From Amycolatopsis rubida (lineage in GTDB: Bacteria; Actinomycetota; Actinomycetes; Mycobacteriales; Pseudonocardiaceae): a stretch of DNA of 64,000 nt. The notes beneath the pieces were generated by a model, which was not told the DNA's origin, did not search any database, and worked only from the letters and a program-made list of their open reading frames with translations. A program made the position numbers and the translations under genes. The stretch is taken from contig NZ_FOWC01000001.1 of the NCBI RefSeq assembly GCF_900115345.1, positions 992,001 to 1,056,000 on the forward strand, written 5' to 3'. This document shows positions 33,398 to 41,950 of this stretch, in pieces. Positions within the stretch are counted from its first letter, which is position 1. Each line of letters opens with the position of its first letter.

Positions 33398-34051
33398 TTA
33401 GTCCACTACGCCGCTACGCCAGGCCCAAGCTGCGATTTCCACTCGGTTACGCGCGCCGACTTTGCCCTGCACCGAAGCCAAATGCGTCTTGACCGTCGAC
33501 AGCGACAGGAACAGCTCCGCGCCGATCTCGGTGTTGGTGAGCCCGCGTGCGGCGGCCTTCACCACGTCCAGCTCGCGCGCGGTCAGCGGCTCCGACGGTG
33601 CCGGAGCTTCCCGCTTGGTGGTGGTCCCGCCGTCGAAATGCTTCAGCAGCCGCACGGTGATCTGCGGGGACACCAGCGCGTCGCCGCGATCGGCCGCCCG
33701 CACCGCCTCGATCAGCAGGGCGGGCCCGGCGTCCTTGAGCAGGAAGCCGCTCGCGCCGTTGCGCAGCGCGGTGTGCACGTATTCGTCGAGATCGAAGGTG
33801 GTGACCACGACGACCTTCAGCGGGTCGGCGACGTCCGGCCCGGCCAGCTGGCGGGTGACTTCAAGCCCGTCCAGGCCCGGCATGCGGATGTCCAGCAGGC
33901 AGACGTCCGGGCGCAGTTCGCGCGCCTTGGCGACCGCGGAGACCCCGTCCGGCACGTCCGCGACCACCTCGATGTCGTCCTGGGCGTCCAGGATCATGCG
34001 GAAGCCCATCCGCACCATTTCCTGGTCGTCCGCGATCAGTACCCGGATCAC
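33398..34051 (-). CDS. NarL/FixJ-type response regulator
   Basis: The 217-residue protein has a receiver domain (VLIADDQEMVRMGF, phosphoacceptor Asp in CLLDIRMPG, Thr in VVVTTFD, Lys in FLLKDAGP). A LuxR-type helix-turn-helix follows (LTARELDVVKAAARGLTNTEIGAELFLSLSTVKTHLASV). The start overlaps the end of the sensor kinase gene by four bases, so the two are translationally coupled. The divergent ABC/FtsX exporter, across a 26-bp palindrome, is the likely target. Confidence 0.94.
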   Translation of the reverse strand: MIRVLIADDQEMVRMGFRMILDAQDDIEVVADVPDGVSAVAKARELRPDVCLLDIRMPGLDGLEVTRQLAGPDVADPLKVVVVTTFDLDEYVHTALRNGASGFLLKDAGPALLIEAVRAADRGDALVSPQITVRLLKHFDGGTTTKREAPAPSEPLTARELDVVKAAARGLTNTEIGAELFLSLSTVKTHLASVQGKVGARNRVEIAAWAWRSGVVD

Positions 34052-35850
34052 CTGTCAGTCTCCCCGTTCGCCTCGAGCGGCAGCCACGCCTCGACCCGCC
34101 AGCCGCCGTTCGGCTCGCGGCCTGCCGAAAGCCTGCCGTGCAGCAGCGCGACGCGTTCGCGCATGCCGACCAGACCGTATCCGCCCGACCCGCCCGCCGG
34201 ACGATGCGTCTGCCCGCTGCCGTTGTCGGTCACCCGCAAGTGCAGTTCGCCGTCGACGACCTCGGCCAGCACGAGCGCCTCGGTGGCGTCCGAGGCGTGC
34301 TTGCCGACGTTGGTGAGCGACTCCTGGATCAGCCGCAGCGCGGACCGGCCGACCTCCTGCGGCAAGTCCGCCGGCAGGTCGAGCCGCAGTTGCGTCGGGA
34401 TGCCGTGATTGCCCGCGTCGACGAGTTTGCGCAGGTCAGCGGCCAGGTCAGTGGTCGCCTGCTCGTTGAACTCCCCCGAGCCGGCCTGTGCGTCGCCGCG
34501 CATGCTGCGGACCAGGCGGCGCATCGCGGCGAGCGCCTCGACGCCCGCGTTCTCGATCCGGCCCATCGCCTCCAGCGCCAGCTCCGGGTTCTTCTCCCCC
34601 ATCATCCGCGCGGCCTGCGCCTGCACGACGATGCCGGTCACGTGGTGCGCGACGACGTCGTGCAGCTCCCTGGCCAGCGCCATCCGCTCGGACGTCTGTG
34701 CGTCGGTGACCGCCGATTTCACCACCTGCGCGCGTTCGGAATCGCGCGAACGCAGGTAGAGGCCGATCGCGATGGCGATGCCGAGCAGCAGGACCGCGAC
34801 GGTGGCGAGCATCCCGAGCGTGATCGGGTCGGTGAGCAGCCGCCCGGTGCGGTACTGGCTGAAGTTCAGCACCGAGCCGACCGCGACCACGCCGGACAGC
34901 ACCACGATCCGGGGCCAGGCCCGCGCGAGCGGCACCGCCCGCACCACGTTCACCACGACGCCGAAGGCGGCCACGATCTGCGTCGGCGGGATGCCGCCGA
35001 GGAGCTGGTAGCTGTGGCTGGGGTGCAGGAACGGCGTCGCGAGCGCGGACAGCAGGAGAAGCCCGGCCACCACGAGGATCGAATCCCGCGGCCGGCGCGG
35101 CGACAGCGTGGTCACCGCGGCGGCGCCGATCGAACAGGCGAGCAGCGGGAACCCGCGGCTGCCGCTTTCGTAGGTGTAGCCGAATTCGATCAGCACGCCG
35201 ATGCCGAGCATGCCGATCAACGGCCACTGGCCGCGCACCAGCTCGGTGAACCGGTGCATGCTGCGCAGGCGTTCCGCCGTCGCCGGATCCCGTTCGCGGC
35301 GCGGGCGGCCGATCACGCCGGTGAGCACCGCCGCGACGAGGAACAGGAAACCGAAAAGCAGCGCCTGCGCGATGGCGCTGCCGTAGAGCCTGCCGTCGTA
35401 TTCGCGGCCGAACACCGCGGTGAGCGCGCCCATCACCAGCGCGCTGATCACCGCGAAAGCGACCCCGGGCCGGGCCCGGCGGGCGAGGAAGTAGACCATT
35501 TCGACCCCGGCCACGACCTCGGTGATGGTCAGGTTCGCCAGCACGCTGGAGTAGGTCGGGATGTGCAGATAGCGGATGGCGAAGGTGCAGAACATCAGCG
35601 TCAGCGCGCCGAATACGCCCGCCACCGCCGCGCGTTTACGGGCCCAGAACGCCCACGCCGCCATCGCGAAAATACCCGGGAAAAGACCGAGATCGGCGAA
35701 GCGCGGGCCCACGTTGTCGAGTGCCGCGTCGGTCACGAACACGAGGTCGAACGCCAGCGCGGCGAGCAACACGAGCACGGACATGTCGAGGCGGCGGGCG
35801 AGTTCGGTCGCCCGCGCGACAAGCGTTTTCGACGGCGGGGAGTGCGGCAC
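34048..35850 (-). CDS. Sensor histidine kinase (HisKA_3 type) with large membrane domain
   Basis: The 600-residue kinase has about ten to twelve membrane helices in its first 370 residues, far more than most NarL-partner kinases. The phosphoacceptor helix is ARELHDVVAHHVTGIV (His about 403). The ATPase domain has ALRLIQESLTNVGKHA, LRVTDNGSG and GYGLVGMRERVALLHG. The large sensor suggests detection of a membrane or envelope signal. TACCGT at 35857-35862 lies six bases before the GTG start. Confidence 0.93.
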   Translation of the reverse strand: MPHSPPSKTLVARATELARRLDMSVLVLLAALAFDLVFVTDAALDNVGPRFADLGLFPGIFAMAAWAFWARKRAAVAGVFGALTLMFCTFAIRYLHIPTYSSVLANLTITEVVAGVEMVYFLARRARPGVAFAVISALVMGALTAVFGREYDGRLYGSAIAQALLFGFLFLVAAVLTGVIGRPRRERDPATAERLRSMHRFTELVRGQWPLIGMLGIGVLIEFGYTYESGSRGFPLLACSIGAAAVTTLSPRRPRDSILVVAGLLLLSALATPFLHPSHSYQLLGGIPPTQIVAAFGVVVNVVRAVPLARAWPRIVVLSGVVAVGSVLNFSQYRTGRLLTDPITLGMLATVAVLLLGIAIAIGLYLRSRDSERAQVVKSAVTDAQTSERMALARELHDVVAHHVTGIVVQAQAARMMGEKNPELALEAMGRIENAGVEALAAMRRLVRSMRGDAQAGSGEFNEQATTDLAADLRKLVDAGNHGIPTQLRLDLPADLPQEVGRSALRLIQESLTNVGKHASDATEALVLAEVVDGELHLRVTDNGSGQTHRPAGGSGGYGLVGMRERVALLHGRLSAGREPNGGWRVEAWLPLEANGETDR

Positions 35851-35902
35851 ACCGTGACGGTAGATGATCCGCGCCCGCGCGCACCTTGGCCACGTGGTTC
35901 GT

Positions 35903-35928
35903 CGCCATCGGCCGATCGGCCGATGGCG
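35903..35928. promoter_or_regulatory. 26-bp perfect palindrome between divergent operons
   Basis: The sequence is its own reverse complement over 26 bases, centred between 35915 and 35916, with arms CGCCATCGGCCGA and TCGGCCGATGGCG. It lies 52 bases upstream of the kinase gene and 110 bases upstream of the exporter gene. It is a good candidate binding site for the NarL-type regulator. Confidence 0.55.
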
Positions 35929-36037
35929 GGCTCGCCGGTACCGGCCGTCTGCCCGAAGTGGACACCCGCTCGGATCCGCGAAGCTGCCTTCCGTCGCAGT
36001 CGAAGACGAATGACGGAGACAGGGAGAGAGCTGGCGG

Positions 36038-36733
36038 ATGACGAATCCACAGTGGAGTGCCGGACCGGTGTTGTCGGGGCGCGGGCTGGTGAAGCGCTAC
36101 GGACAGCAGCACGCGCTGGCCGGAATCGACATCGACGTCCAGCCGGGCGAGGCGATCGCCATCGTCGGCCCGTCCGGCTCCGGCAAGACCTCGCTGCTGC
36201 ACGTGCTGGCGGGCATCCTGCGTGCCGACAGCGGCGAAATCTGGTTGCAGGGACAGCGGATCGACCAGTTCGGCGAAAAGCGGCGCAGCGAACTGCGGCG
36301 CACCGAATTCGGTTTCGTCTTCCAGTCCGGAATGCTCGTGTCCGAGCTGACCGCCGAGGAGAATGTCGCACTTCCGTCGCTGCTGGCCGGCGGAACTCGT
36401 GGCGAAGCCCTTGCCGCGGCGCGGGAATGGCTCGGCAAACTCGGGCTGTCCGGCAAGGAAGCGCGCCGTCCCGGAGAGCTTTCCGGCGGCGAGGCGCAGC
36501 GCGTGGCGATCGCCCGCGCGCTCACCCACCGGCCGAAGGTGATCTTCGCCGACGAACCGACCGGCGCGCTCGACACCCGCACCGGCCGCGAGACGATGGA
36601 CGCGCTGCTGGCCGCCGCGCAGGCGTCCGGAGCCGCGGTGCTCGTGGTGACCCACGACCGGGAACTCGCCGAATCGATGCCGCGCACCGTGGCGATCCGC
36701 GACGGCCTGATCGCGACGAGGCTCGCGGCATGA
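36038..36733 (+). CDS. ABC transporter ATP-binding protein (MacB/LolD type)
   Basis: The 231-residue ATPase has Walker A GPSGSGKT, Q-loop FGFVFQSGMLV, signature LSGGEAQR, Walker B VIFADEPTGALD and the H-loop TH. The type is that which partners FtsX-like permeases. Such pairs act as mechanotransmitters or exporters of antimicrobial peptides and lipoproteins. It overlaps its permease gene by four bases (ATGA). Confidence 0.95.
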   Translation: MTNPQWSAGPVLSGRGLVKRYGQQHALAGIDIDVQPGEAIAIVGPSGSGKTSLLHVLAGILRADSGEIWLQGQRIDQFGEKRRSELRRTEFGFVFQSGMLVSELTAEENVALPSLLAGGTRGEALAAAREWLGKLGLSGKEARRPGELSGGEAQRVAIARALTHRPKVIFADEPTGALDTRTGRETMDALLAAAQASGAAVLVVTHDRELAESMPRTVAIRDGLIATRLAA

Positions 36734-39000
36734 ACCCGTTCCAGCTCGCCCTGCGGGTGCTGCGCGGCGACCGGCGGACCCGCACCTCGGCGATCCTCAC
36801 CGCGGTCGGCGTCGCCGTCGCGACCGGGCTCGTCCTGCTGCTGGCGACCCTGCCGTACGCCACTCAGGCACGTGAGCAGCGGGCGCTGTGGCAGAGCAGC
36901 GGCCGTTACGACTCCGGCCAGCAGAACGCCCTGCTGGTCAACTCGTCCAAGGACTACTTCGACGGCAAGCAGGTCGCCCGCGTCGACATCGCGGTCACCG
37001 GCCCGGCCGACTCGCTGCGGCTGCCCCCGGGCATCCCGCAGCTGCCCGGTCCTGGCGAGACGATCGTGTCGCCCGCGCTCGGGAAACTGCTCAACGCGAC
37101 TCCGGCCGACCAGCTCGGGAACCGTTTCGGCAAACCGGTCGCCGCGTTCGGCGACGAGGCGCTGCGGTACCCGGAGCAGCTCGTCGCGCTCGTCGGACAC
37201 AGCCCGCAGGAGATGCGGCCGTACGGGCACACGGACCAGCCTGGCCAGGACGCTTTCCCGGCCGCGGCCTTCCCGAACGGGCAGGGACATCCGGACGGCC
37301 TGCTGACGGTGCTGTCCTGGGTCGGCATCATCGTGCTGCTCGTGCCGAGCCTGGTGCTCGTCGCGTCGTCGGCCCGGCTCACCGCCGCCCGCCGCGAACA
37401 ACGGCTCGCCGCGATCCGGCTAGCCGGTGCGACCCCTGGTCAGGTGACCGCGATGGTCGCCGCCGAAACCGGATTGTCGGCGGGCGTCGGCGCCTTGCTC
37501 GGCCTCTTGCTGAGCCCGGCGCTGCGCGGCTTGGCCACGTTCGTGCCGTGGGACGGCGGAACCTGGCTGGCGTCGGACTTCGCACTTCCGGTGGGACTGA
37601 CCGTGCTCGCCGTGCTGCTGGTCCCGCTGCTCGTGGTGCTCGCCGGCGTGCTCGGCCTGCGCCGGGTCGTGCGCACGCCGCTGTTCGCGACCGGCGGGCA
37701 CGCCGTCAAGCCGTTGCGCTGGTGGCGGCTGCTCGCGCTGCCCGCGGCCGGATTGTTCTTCTTCTACACCGTTTTCGGCGCACGCAGCGGCGGCAGCGGC
37801 AACCTGGTGCTGTTCGGCCTGCTGCTGGTGGTCGCTTCGGCGATGGTGGTCGGACCGTGGGTGACCTCGGCGGTCGGCGGCACGTTCGTGCGGATCTGGC
37901 GACGGCCGTCGTCACTGCTGGCCGGACGCCGGCTGCGCAACGACCCGAAGGGCTCTTACCGGGCCTCGGCCGGGATCGTGCTCGCGGTGTTCACCGGATC
38001 GATGGCACTCACCCTGTTGCCGTCGATCGAATCCCTCGCCGGCGGCGGACGCCAATACGTGGACTCGGCGCTGTACGTCGACGTCACCCCGGACCGCGCC
38101 CCCGAAGCGACCGAGCGGACCAACGCCACGCTCACGAAGGCGGGACTGTCCGAACGCGTCATCCCGGTGTCCAGCGTCTACGTGATGCAGGGCGAGGGGA
38201 ACTACCGGTCGATGCAGCGCGCGTACGTCATGACTTGCACTGATGCCGCCAAGCTGACCCGGCTCGGGATCACCCAGCAGGACTGCAAGCCCGGCGTCGG
38301 GCTGTACGCCCCGTACCAGCTGGACACGAACAACCTGCGGATCGCGCGGTACGGCGGCGAGGACAACACCGGCACCCCGCTCGGCGCGGTCAACCCGGGG
38401 ACGTACCACCCGGAACGGCTCAACAGCTTCGGCGAATACGTGATCGACCCGTCCGCGGTGCCGGCCGGGGTCAAAGCGAGCCAGGTCACCCTGGTCGTGC
38501 CGACCGCCGAGACCAACCGCGAGATCGTGCGGACCGCACTGGCGCCCAACGCGGTCGGGGCGGAAATCGGCAGCCGCGAGCAGTACCTTTACGGACAGCA
38601 AGTGCAGCTCAGCGACCTGCGCCGGGTCACCGTGATCGGCCTCATCGCAGCAGGCATCCTCGCCGGCTGCAGCGCGGCGGTCGCGACCGCGGGCTCGGTC
38701 ATGGACCGACGCCGGACGTTCGGTGCCCTGATGGCGGCGGGCACCCCGGTACGCGTGCTGTCCCGTGCGCTTCGGATGGAAGCCGCACTGCCCGCGCTGG
38801 TGGCGACCATCGGTGCCGGTGTGGTCGGCGTAGCGGTCGGACTCGGCCTGTTCATGGCGACGATGGAACGGGGATCGGTCGTGTTCAGCCCATGGATCGC
38901 CGCGCCGGTGGTGCTGGGGATCGGGGTCGCCCTGCTCGGCGCGTCGGTCTGCACGCCCGCGCTGAAGCGAGTGCAGGCGGAACCACTGGCCGACGAATAG
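36730..39000 (+). CDS. FtsX-like ABC permease
   Basis: The 756-residue protein has a first membrane helix after LRVLRGDRRTRTSA and an extracytoplasmic domain of about 150 residues. Three helices follow (about 195-320), then a further helix pair, a second extracytoplasmic domain of about 200 residues containing two cysteines, and three final helices. The cytoplasmic LTAARREQRLAAIRLAGATPGQV and MDRRRTFGALMAAGTPVRV are the paired FtsX/MacB coupling segments. Two repeated halves suggest a BceB/DevC-like fused permease. It should work with the upstream ATPase under the divergent two-component system. Confidence 0.92.
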   Translation: MNPFQLALRVLRGDRRTRTSAILTAVGVAVATGLVLLLATLPYATQAREQRALWQSSGRYDSGQQNALLVNSSKDYFDGKQVARVDIAVTGPADSLRLPPGIPQLPGPGETIVSPALGKLLNATPADQLGNRFGKPVAAFGDEALRYPEQLVALVGHSPQEMRPYGHTDQPGQDAFPAAAFPNGQGHPDGLLTVLSWVGIIVLLVPSLVLVASSARLTAARREQRLAAIRLAGATPGQVTAMVAAETGLSAGVGALLGLLLSPALRGLATFVPWDGGTWLASDFALPVGLTVLAVLLVPLLVVLAGVLGLRRVVRTPLFATGGHAVKPLRWWRLLALPAAGLFFFYTVFGARSGGSGNLVLFGLLLVVASAMVVGPWVTSAVGGTFVRIWRRPSSLLAGRRLRNDPKGSYRASAGIVLAVFTGSMALTLLPSIESLAGGGRQYVDSALYVDVTPDRAPEATERTNATLTKAGLSERVIPVSSVYVMQGEGNYRSMQRAYVMTCTDAAKLTRLGITQQDCKPGVGLYAPYQLDTNNLRIARYGGEDNTGTPLGAVNPGTYHPERLNSFGEYVIDPSAVPAGVKASQVTLVVPTAETNREIVRTALAPNAVGAEIGSREQYLYGQQVQLSDLRRVTVIGLIAAGILAGCSAAVATAGSVMDRRRTFGALMAAGTPVRVLSRALRMEAALPALVATIGAGVVGVAVGLGLFMATMERGSVVFSPWIAAPVVLGIGVALLGASVCTPALKRVQAEPLADE

Positions 39001-39007
39001 CTGGCGG

Positions 39008-39094
39008 CCGCCCCTCGTCGGGGGAGGGGCGGCACCGGGGGTGAAGGAAGCGAAGGGCCGTTGCCGGGGATGGGAACCCGGTGACGGCCCTTCG
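39008..39094. terminator. Two successive hairpins after the exporter operon
   Basis: CCGCCCCT (39008-39015) pairs with AGGGGCGG (39025-39032). A longer stem pairs CGAAGGGCCGT-TG-CCGGG (39051-39068) with CCCGG-TG-ACGGCCCTTCG (39077-39094). They should end transcription from the ABC/FtsX operon before the repeat tract. Confidence 0.7.
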
Positions 39095-39768
39095 TCGCTT
39101 TCGGCTGCTTCGCCTGCTGGGCTGGCTTCGCCTGCCGCATGCCTGCTTCGCTGCTTCGCCTGCCGCATTGCCTACGCCTGCTTCGCTGCTTCGGGCGCTT
39201 CACCACACCGCGGACGTTTGCCAGTTTCCCCAGCTTCGCCAGCTCGACCCGCTTCGCCGCTTCGTCAACGCTGCGCGTTCCGCCCGATTCGCCAGCCTCG
39301 CGTGGTTCGCGACACCGTGGATGTTCGGCAGCCTCGCGTGCTTCGCCGCGTCACCCGCTTGGCCTGCTTTGCCGCTCTCGCGTGCTTCGCGACATCGTGG
39401 GCGTTCGGCAGCCTCGCGTGGTTCGCGACACCGTGGATGTTCGGCAGCCTCGCGTGCTTCGCCGCGTCACCCGCTTGGCCTGCTTCGTCACTCTCGCGCA
39501 CTTCGCGACACCGTGGGCGCTTGCCAGCCTCGCTGCTTCGCCAACCCGGCGCGTTCCGCCGCTTCGCCAGCTTCGCTGCTCTCGCGTGCTTCACAACATC
39601 GCCGACGCTCGCCAGCCCCGCCCCGCTCGGCCACCTTCGCCCCACCGCTTCAGGACCAGCCAGCTCCAGCCAAGACCCCAGCCAAGACCCCAGCCAAGAC
39701 CCCAGCCAGCCCCAGCCCGCGTCCAGCCGAAGACCCAGCCGACGCCAGCCCTCGCCCCACGGGCGGGC
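39095..39768. repeat. Gene-free degenerate tandem repeat tract
   Basis: The tract is built from variants of CTTCGC, CTCGCGTG and GCCAGCCTCGC. A block of at least 77 bases beginning at 39293 recurs exactly 116 bases later at 39409, and the rest of the unit is diverged. Near 39666-39701 a 12-base unit, CCAGCCAAGACC, is repeated three times in succession. Frames open through it on both strands are low-complexity products of the repeat, and the plus-strand one runs into antisense trmB. I call no gene. It separates the convergent FtsX-like and trmB genes. Confidence 0.75.
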
Positions 39769-40476
39769 TCAGCGTTTCTCGAAGATCAAATCGTGCGAAA
39801 CCCGTCCCTCCCGGTCCGCCCGTTGCTCGAACTTCGTCACCGGCCGCCACTCGGGCCGGGGCGCCCAGCCGCCAGGCTCGTCGGCGTACCGGTTCCGCAG
39901 CGCAGGCTCCGCCGAGCACACCTCGAGCATCTGCTCCGCGTAGTGCTCCCAGTCCGTCGCCATATGGAACGTCCCGCCGGGAGCAAGCCGCGACGCGATC
40001 AAAGCCACGAACTCCGGCTGCACGATCCGCCGCTTGTGGTGCCGTTTCTTCGGCCACGGGTCCGGGAAAAACAGCCGCACACCAGACAGCGTCCCGGGCG
40101 GGACATGCGACGTCAGCAGGACCACCGCGTCACCGTGCATGAGTCGCAGGTTCGTCACTCCGAGCTTCTCCGCACGCAGCATGAGCTGCCCGAGCCCGGG
40201 GTCGTACACCTCGACGGCCACGTAGTTCAGCTCCGGCGCGGCGGCGGCCAGCTGCGAGGTCGTCTCGCCCATGCCGGAACCGATCTCCAGCATCACCGGC
40301 GCTTCGCGGCCGAACCATGCCGTGAAGTCGACTGGCCCGGAAGGCAGCTCCGACACCGTCCGGCCGAGTCGCGGCCAGTGTTCCTCCCAGGCTCGCTGCT
40401 GGCCGACGGTCATCCGTCCGCCGCGTTTGACGTAGCTGACCACGCTGCGCAGCCGTGGCTGGTCCTCGTTTTCCAC
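39769..40476 (-). CDS. trmB: tRNA (guanine-N7-)-methyltransferase
   Basis: The GTG at 40474-40476 gives 235 residues (VENEDQPRLRSVVSYVKRGGR). TrmB methylates G46 in the tRNA variable loop using S-adenosylmethionine. Motifs are PVMLEIGSGMGETT (SAM site), YVAVEVYDPGLG, RLFFPDPWPKKRHHKRRIVQ (catalytic) and FHMATDWEHYAEQM. TATGTT at 40483-40488, six bases upstream, supports the start and a leaderless transcript. The frame is open far upstream but loses all TrmB similarity there. It lies 20 bases after a hypothetical gene. Confidence 0.95.
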   Translation of the reverse strand: MENEDQPRLRSVVSYVKRGGRMTVGQQRAWEEHWPRLGRTVSELPSGPVDFTAWFGREAPVMLEIGSGMGETTSQLAAAAPELNYVAVEVYDPGLGQLMLRAEKLGVTNLRLMHGDAVVLLTSHVPPGTLSGVRLFFPDPWPKKRHHKRRIVQPEFVALIASRLAPGGTFHMATDWEHYAEQMLEVCSAEPALRNRYADEPGGWAPRPEWRPVTKFEQRADREGRVSHDLIFEKR

Positions 40477-40496
40477 CCGGACAACATACGGGCGGG

Positions 40497-41057
40497 TCAG
40501 CGGACCGCTTCGAACTCCCCGAGCCGGGAGCGCAGCCCGGCGAGTCCGGCGACCGCCACCGGCTCCGGTGCGCGGGCGGAATGCGCGGGCAACACGTCGA
40601 TCCAGCCGTCGTGCCGGTCGGTGTTCAGCACGGTGGTCGGGATGGAATGGCCGGACTTGCCGCGTTCGGACGGCATGAACTCCCAGTACCCGGATTCGCC
40701 GTCGGCCGCCCACGGGACGAACTCCCAGCCCATCCGCTTGCCCAGCAGCTGCGCTACCCGGTCCTCGATGCGGAAGCCGAGTTCGCGCGATTCGAGCCGT
40801 CCGCTCGCGACCGCGCGCAGCCACCACGGCGCGGGCAGTGCGTCGTCGGCTCCGCTCGTCCGCCGGTACAGCCCGAGCACCGCGTCCTCGGGTGCGCGAT
40901 GCACCCACGCCTGGCGCAGTTCGGCGGGCCGGGTCGCGGGCAGCGCGAACCGGGGCAGCTCGATCGCCTGGGACCATTCGAGGTCCAGCATCGGTTCGAG
41001 CCGAGGGGTTGGTACCGCAGCGTCGCGGGAAACGAGTTGATCAACGTCCACCGTCAC
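40497..41057 (-). CDS. Hypothetical protein upstream of trmB
   Basis: I do not recognise this 186-residue protein. It starts at GTG (VTVDVDQLVSRD), eight bases after GGAGG. It has no signal peptide or membrane segment. It is rich in Trp and acidic/basic pairs, with segments LYRRTSGADDALPAPWWLRAV and GWEFVPWAADGESGYWEFM, suggesting a folded cytosolic domain. Codon use matches its neighbours. It lies 20 bases upstream of trmB on the same strand, so the two may be co-transcribed. Confidence 0.7.
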   Translation of the reverse strand: MTVDVDQLVSRDAAVPTPRLEPMLDLEWSQAIELPRFALPATRPAELRQAWVHRAPEDAVLGLYRRTSGADDALPAPWWLRAVASGRLESRELGFRIEDRVAQLLGKRMGWEFVPWAADGESGYWEFMPSERGKSGHSIPTTVLNTDRHDGWIDVLPAHSARAPEPVAVAGLAGLRSRLGEFEAVR

Positions 41058-41206
41058 GGTTCACCTCCGGAGAGCTGAGACGGGGCTCTGCTGTGAATAT
41101 CCGTGGGTTTCCGACAGTATGTCCGCTCCCTGTGAGAGAAGCCACACCGGTTTACGTGAAGTTAATCCGAATGCCTGCCGGGCAATCGGGAATGTGCACG
41201 TGCAGG

Positions 41207-41950
41207 TCAGGCGTCCCGCCGATTCGCGGTCGCCACGCCCGCGGCGAACAACACCACGCTGATCGCCGCGAAATACGCGAGATAACCCCACGGCCCGAAA
41301 GGAGGCGACAGTTTCAGTGTCGTCCTGGTGAAATCGCCACCGGCGAACTGCGAGGCCGCGTAGAACGGCATCCACTGGTAAAGATCGCCGCCGATCTTGG
41401 GAATCAGCAGCACCAGGCCCTCGACCAGCTGGGTCCACACGAGCACGATCGCCAGTGCCAGCGCGGAACTGCGCAGCAGCAGGCCGACGCCGACGCCGAG
41501 CAGTCCGGTCAGCGCGAAGGTCAGGATCTGGCCGAACACGATGCGCCAGTCCGCCCCCGAGTGCAGGCCGAGGTCGGCGTCCGGGCGCACGAGATGCGCC
41601 AGCCCCCACGAGCCGACGCCGGCGAGCAGGCCGAGCACCGCGCAGACCGCGAGCACAACGGTGCCCTTGGCGAGCAGCGCGGGCGTCCGCGTCGGCACCG
41701 CCTGGAAGGTGAGCCGCAGCGTGCCCCAGCTGAAGTCGGCCGTCGCGGCGAGCACCGCGAGCACCAGCGCGACCGTGCGGCCGGTGCTCGTGGCGAGCTG
41801 GGTATTGCTCACGTCGGCGGTGATTTCGGCCCCGGAAAGTCCGAGGAACAACGCGGTGAACGCGATCGGCGCGGCCACCGCGATCAGCGCGCACCACCAG
41901 GGCGCGCGAGTGCTGAAAAGTTTGATGCGTTCCGCCCGCAGCAGATTCAC
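41207..41950 (-). CDS. ABC-2 type permease, cassette 1
   Basis: The 247-residue membrane protein starts MNLLRAERIKLFSTRAPWWCALI. It has about six helices with the loop FSWGTLRLTFQAVPTRTPALLAKG typical of small single-domain ABC-2 permeases. Its start overlaps the end of the ATPase gene by four bases. It is clearly paralogous to the permease at 43012-43752 (shared TRxPWWCA, LTFQAVP/TTFQAVP, YFA and RRDA/KKRDA ends). The exported substrate is unknown. Confidence 0.9.
   Translation of the reverse strand: MNLLRAERIKLFSTRAPWWCALIAVAAPIAFTALFLGLSGAEITADVSNTQLATSTGRTVALVLAVLAATADFSWGTLRLTFQAVPTRTPALLAKGTVVLAVCAVLGLLAGVGSWGLAHLVRPDADLGLHSGADWRIVFGQILTFALTGLLGVGVGLLLRSSALALAIVLVWTQLVEGLVLLIPKIGGDLYQWMPFYAASQFAGGDFTRTTLKLSPPFGPWGYLAYFAAISVVLFAAGVATANRRDA

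Noticed and set aside
34138..36037. Plus-strand N-terminal extension of the frame that later encodes the FtsX-like permease
   Set aside because: It is antisense to the sensor kinase. The true permease start is the ATG overlapping the ATPase stop.
39265..39645. Minus-strand frame with AKHARLPN-like repeats
   Set aside because: It is also a product of the 116-base repeat, in an untidy frame with no ribosome binding site.
39041..39943. 300-codon plus-strand open frame rich in repeated short peptides
   Set aside because: It consists of the nucleotide repeat read in one frame and runs into antisense trmB, with no start signal or folded-domain content.
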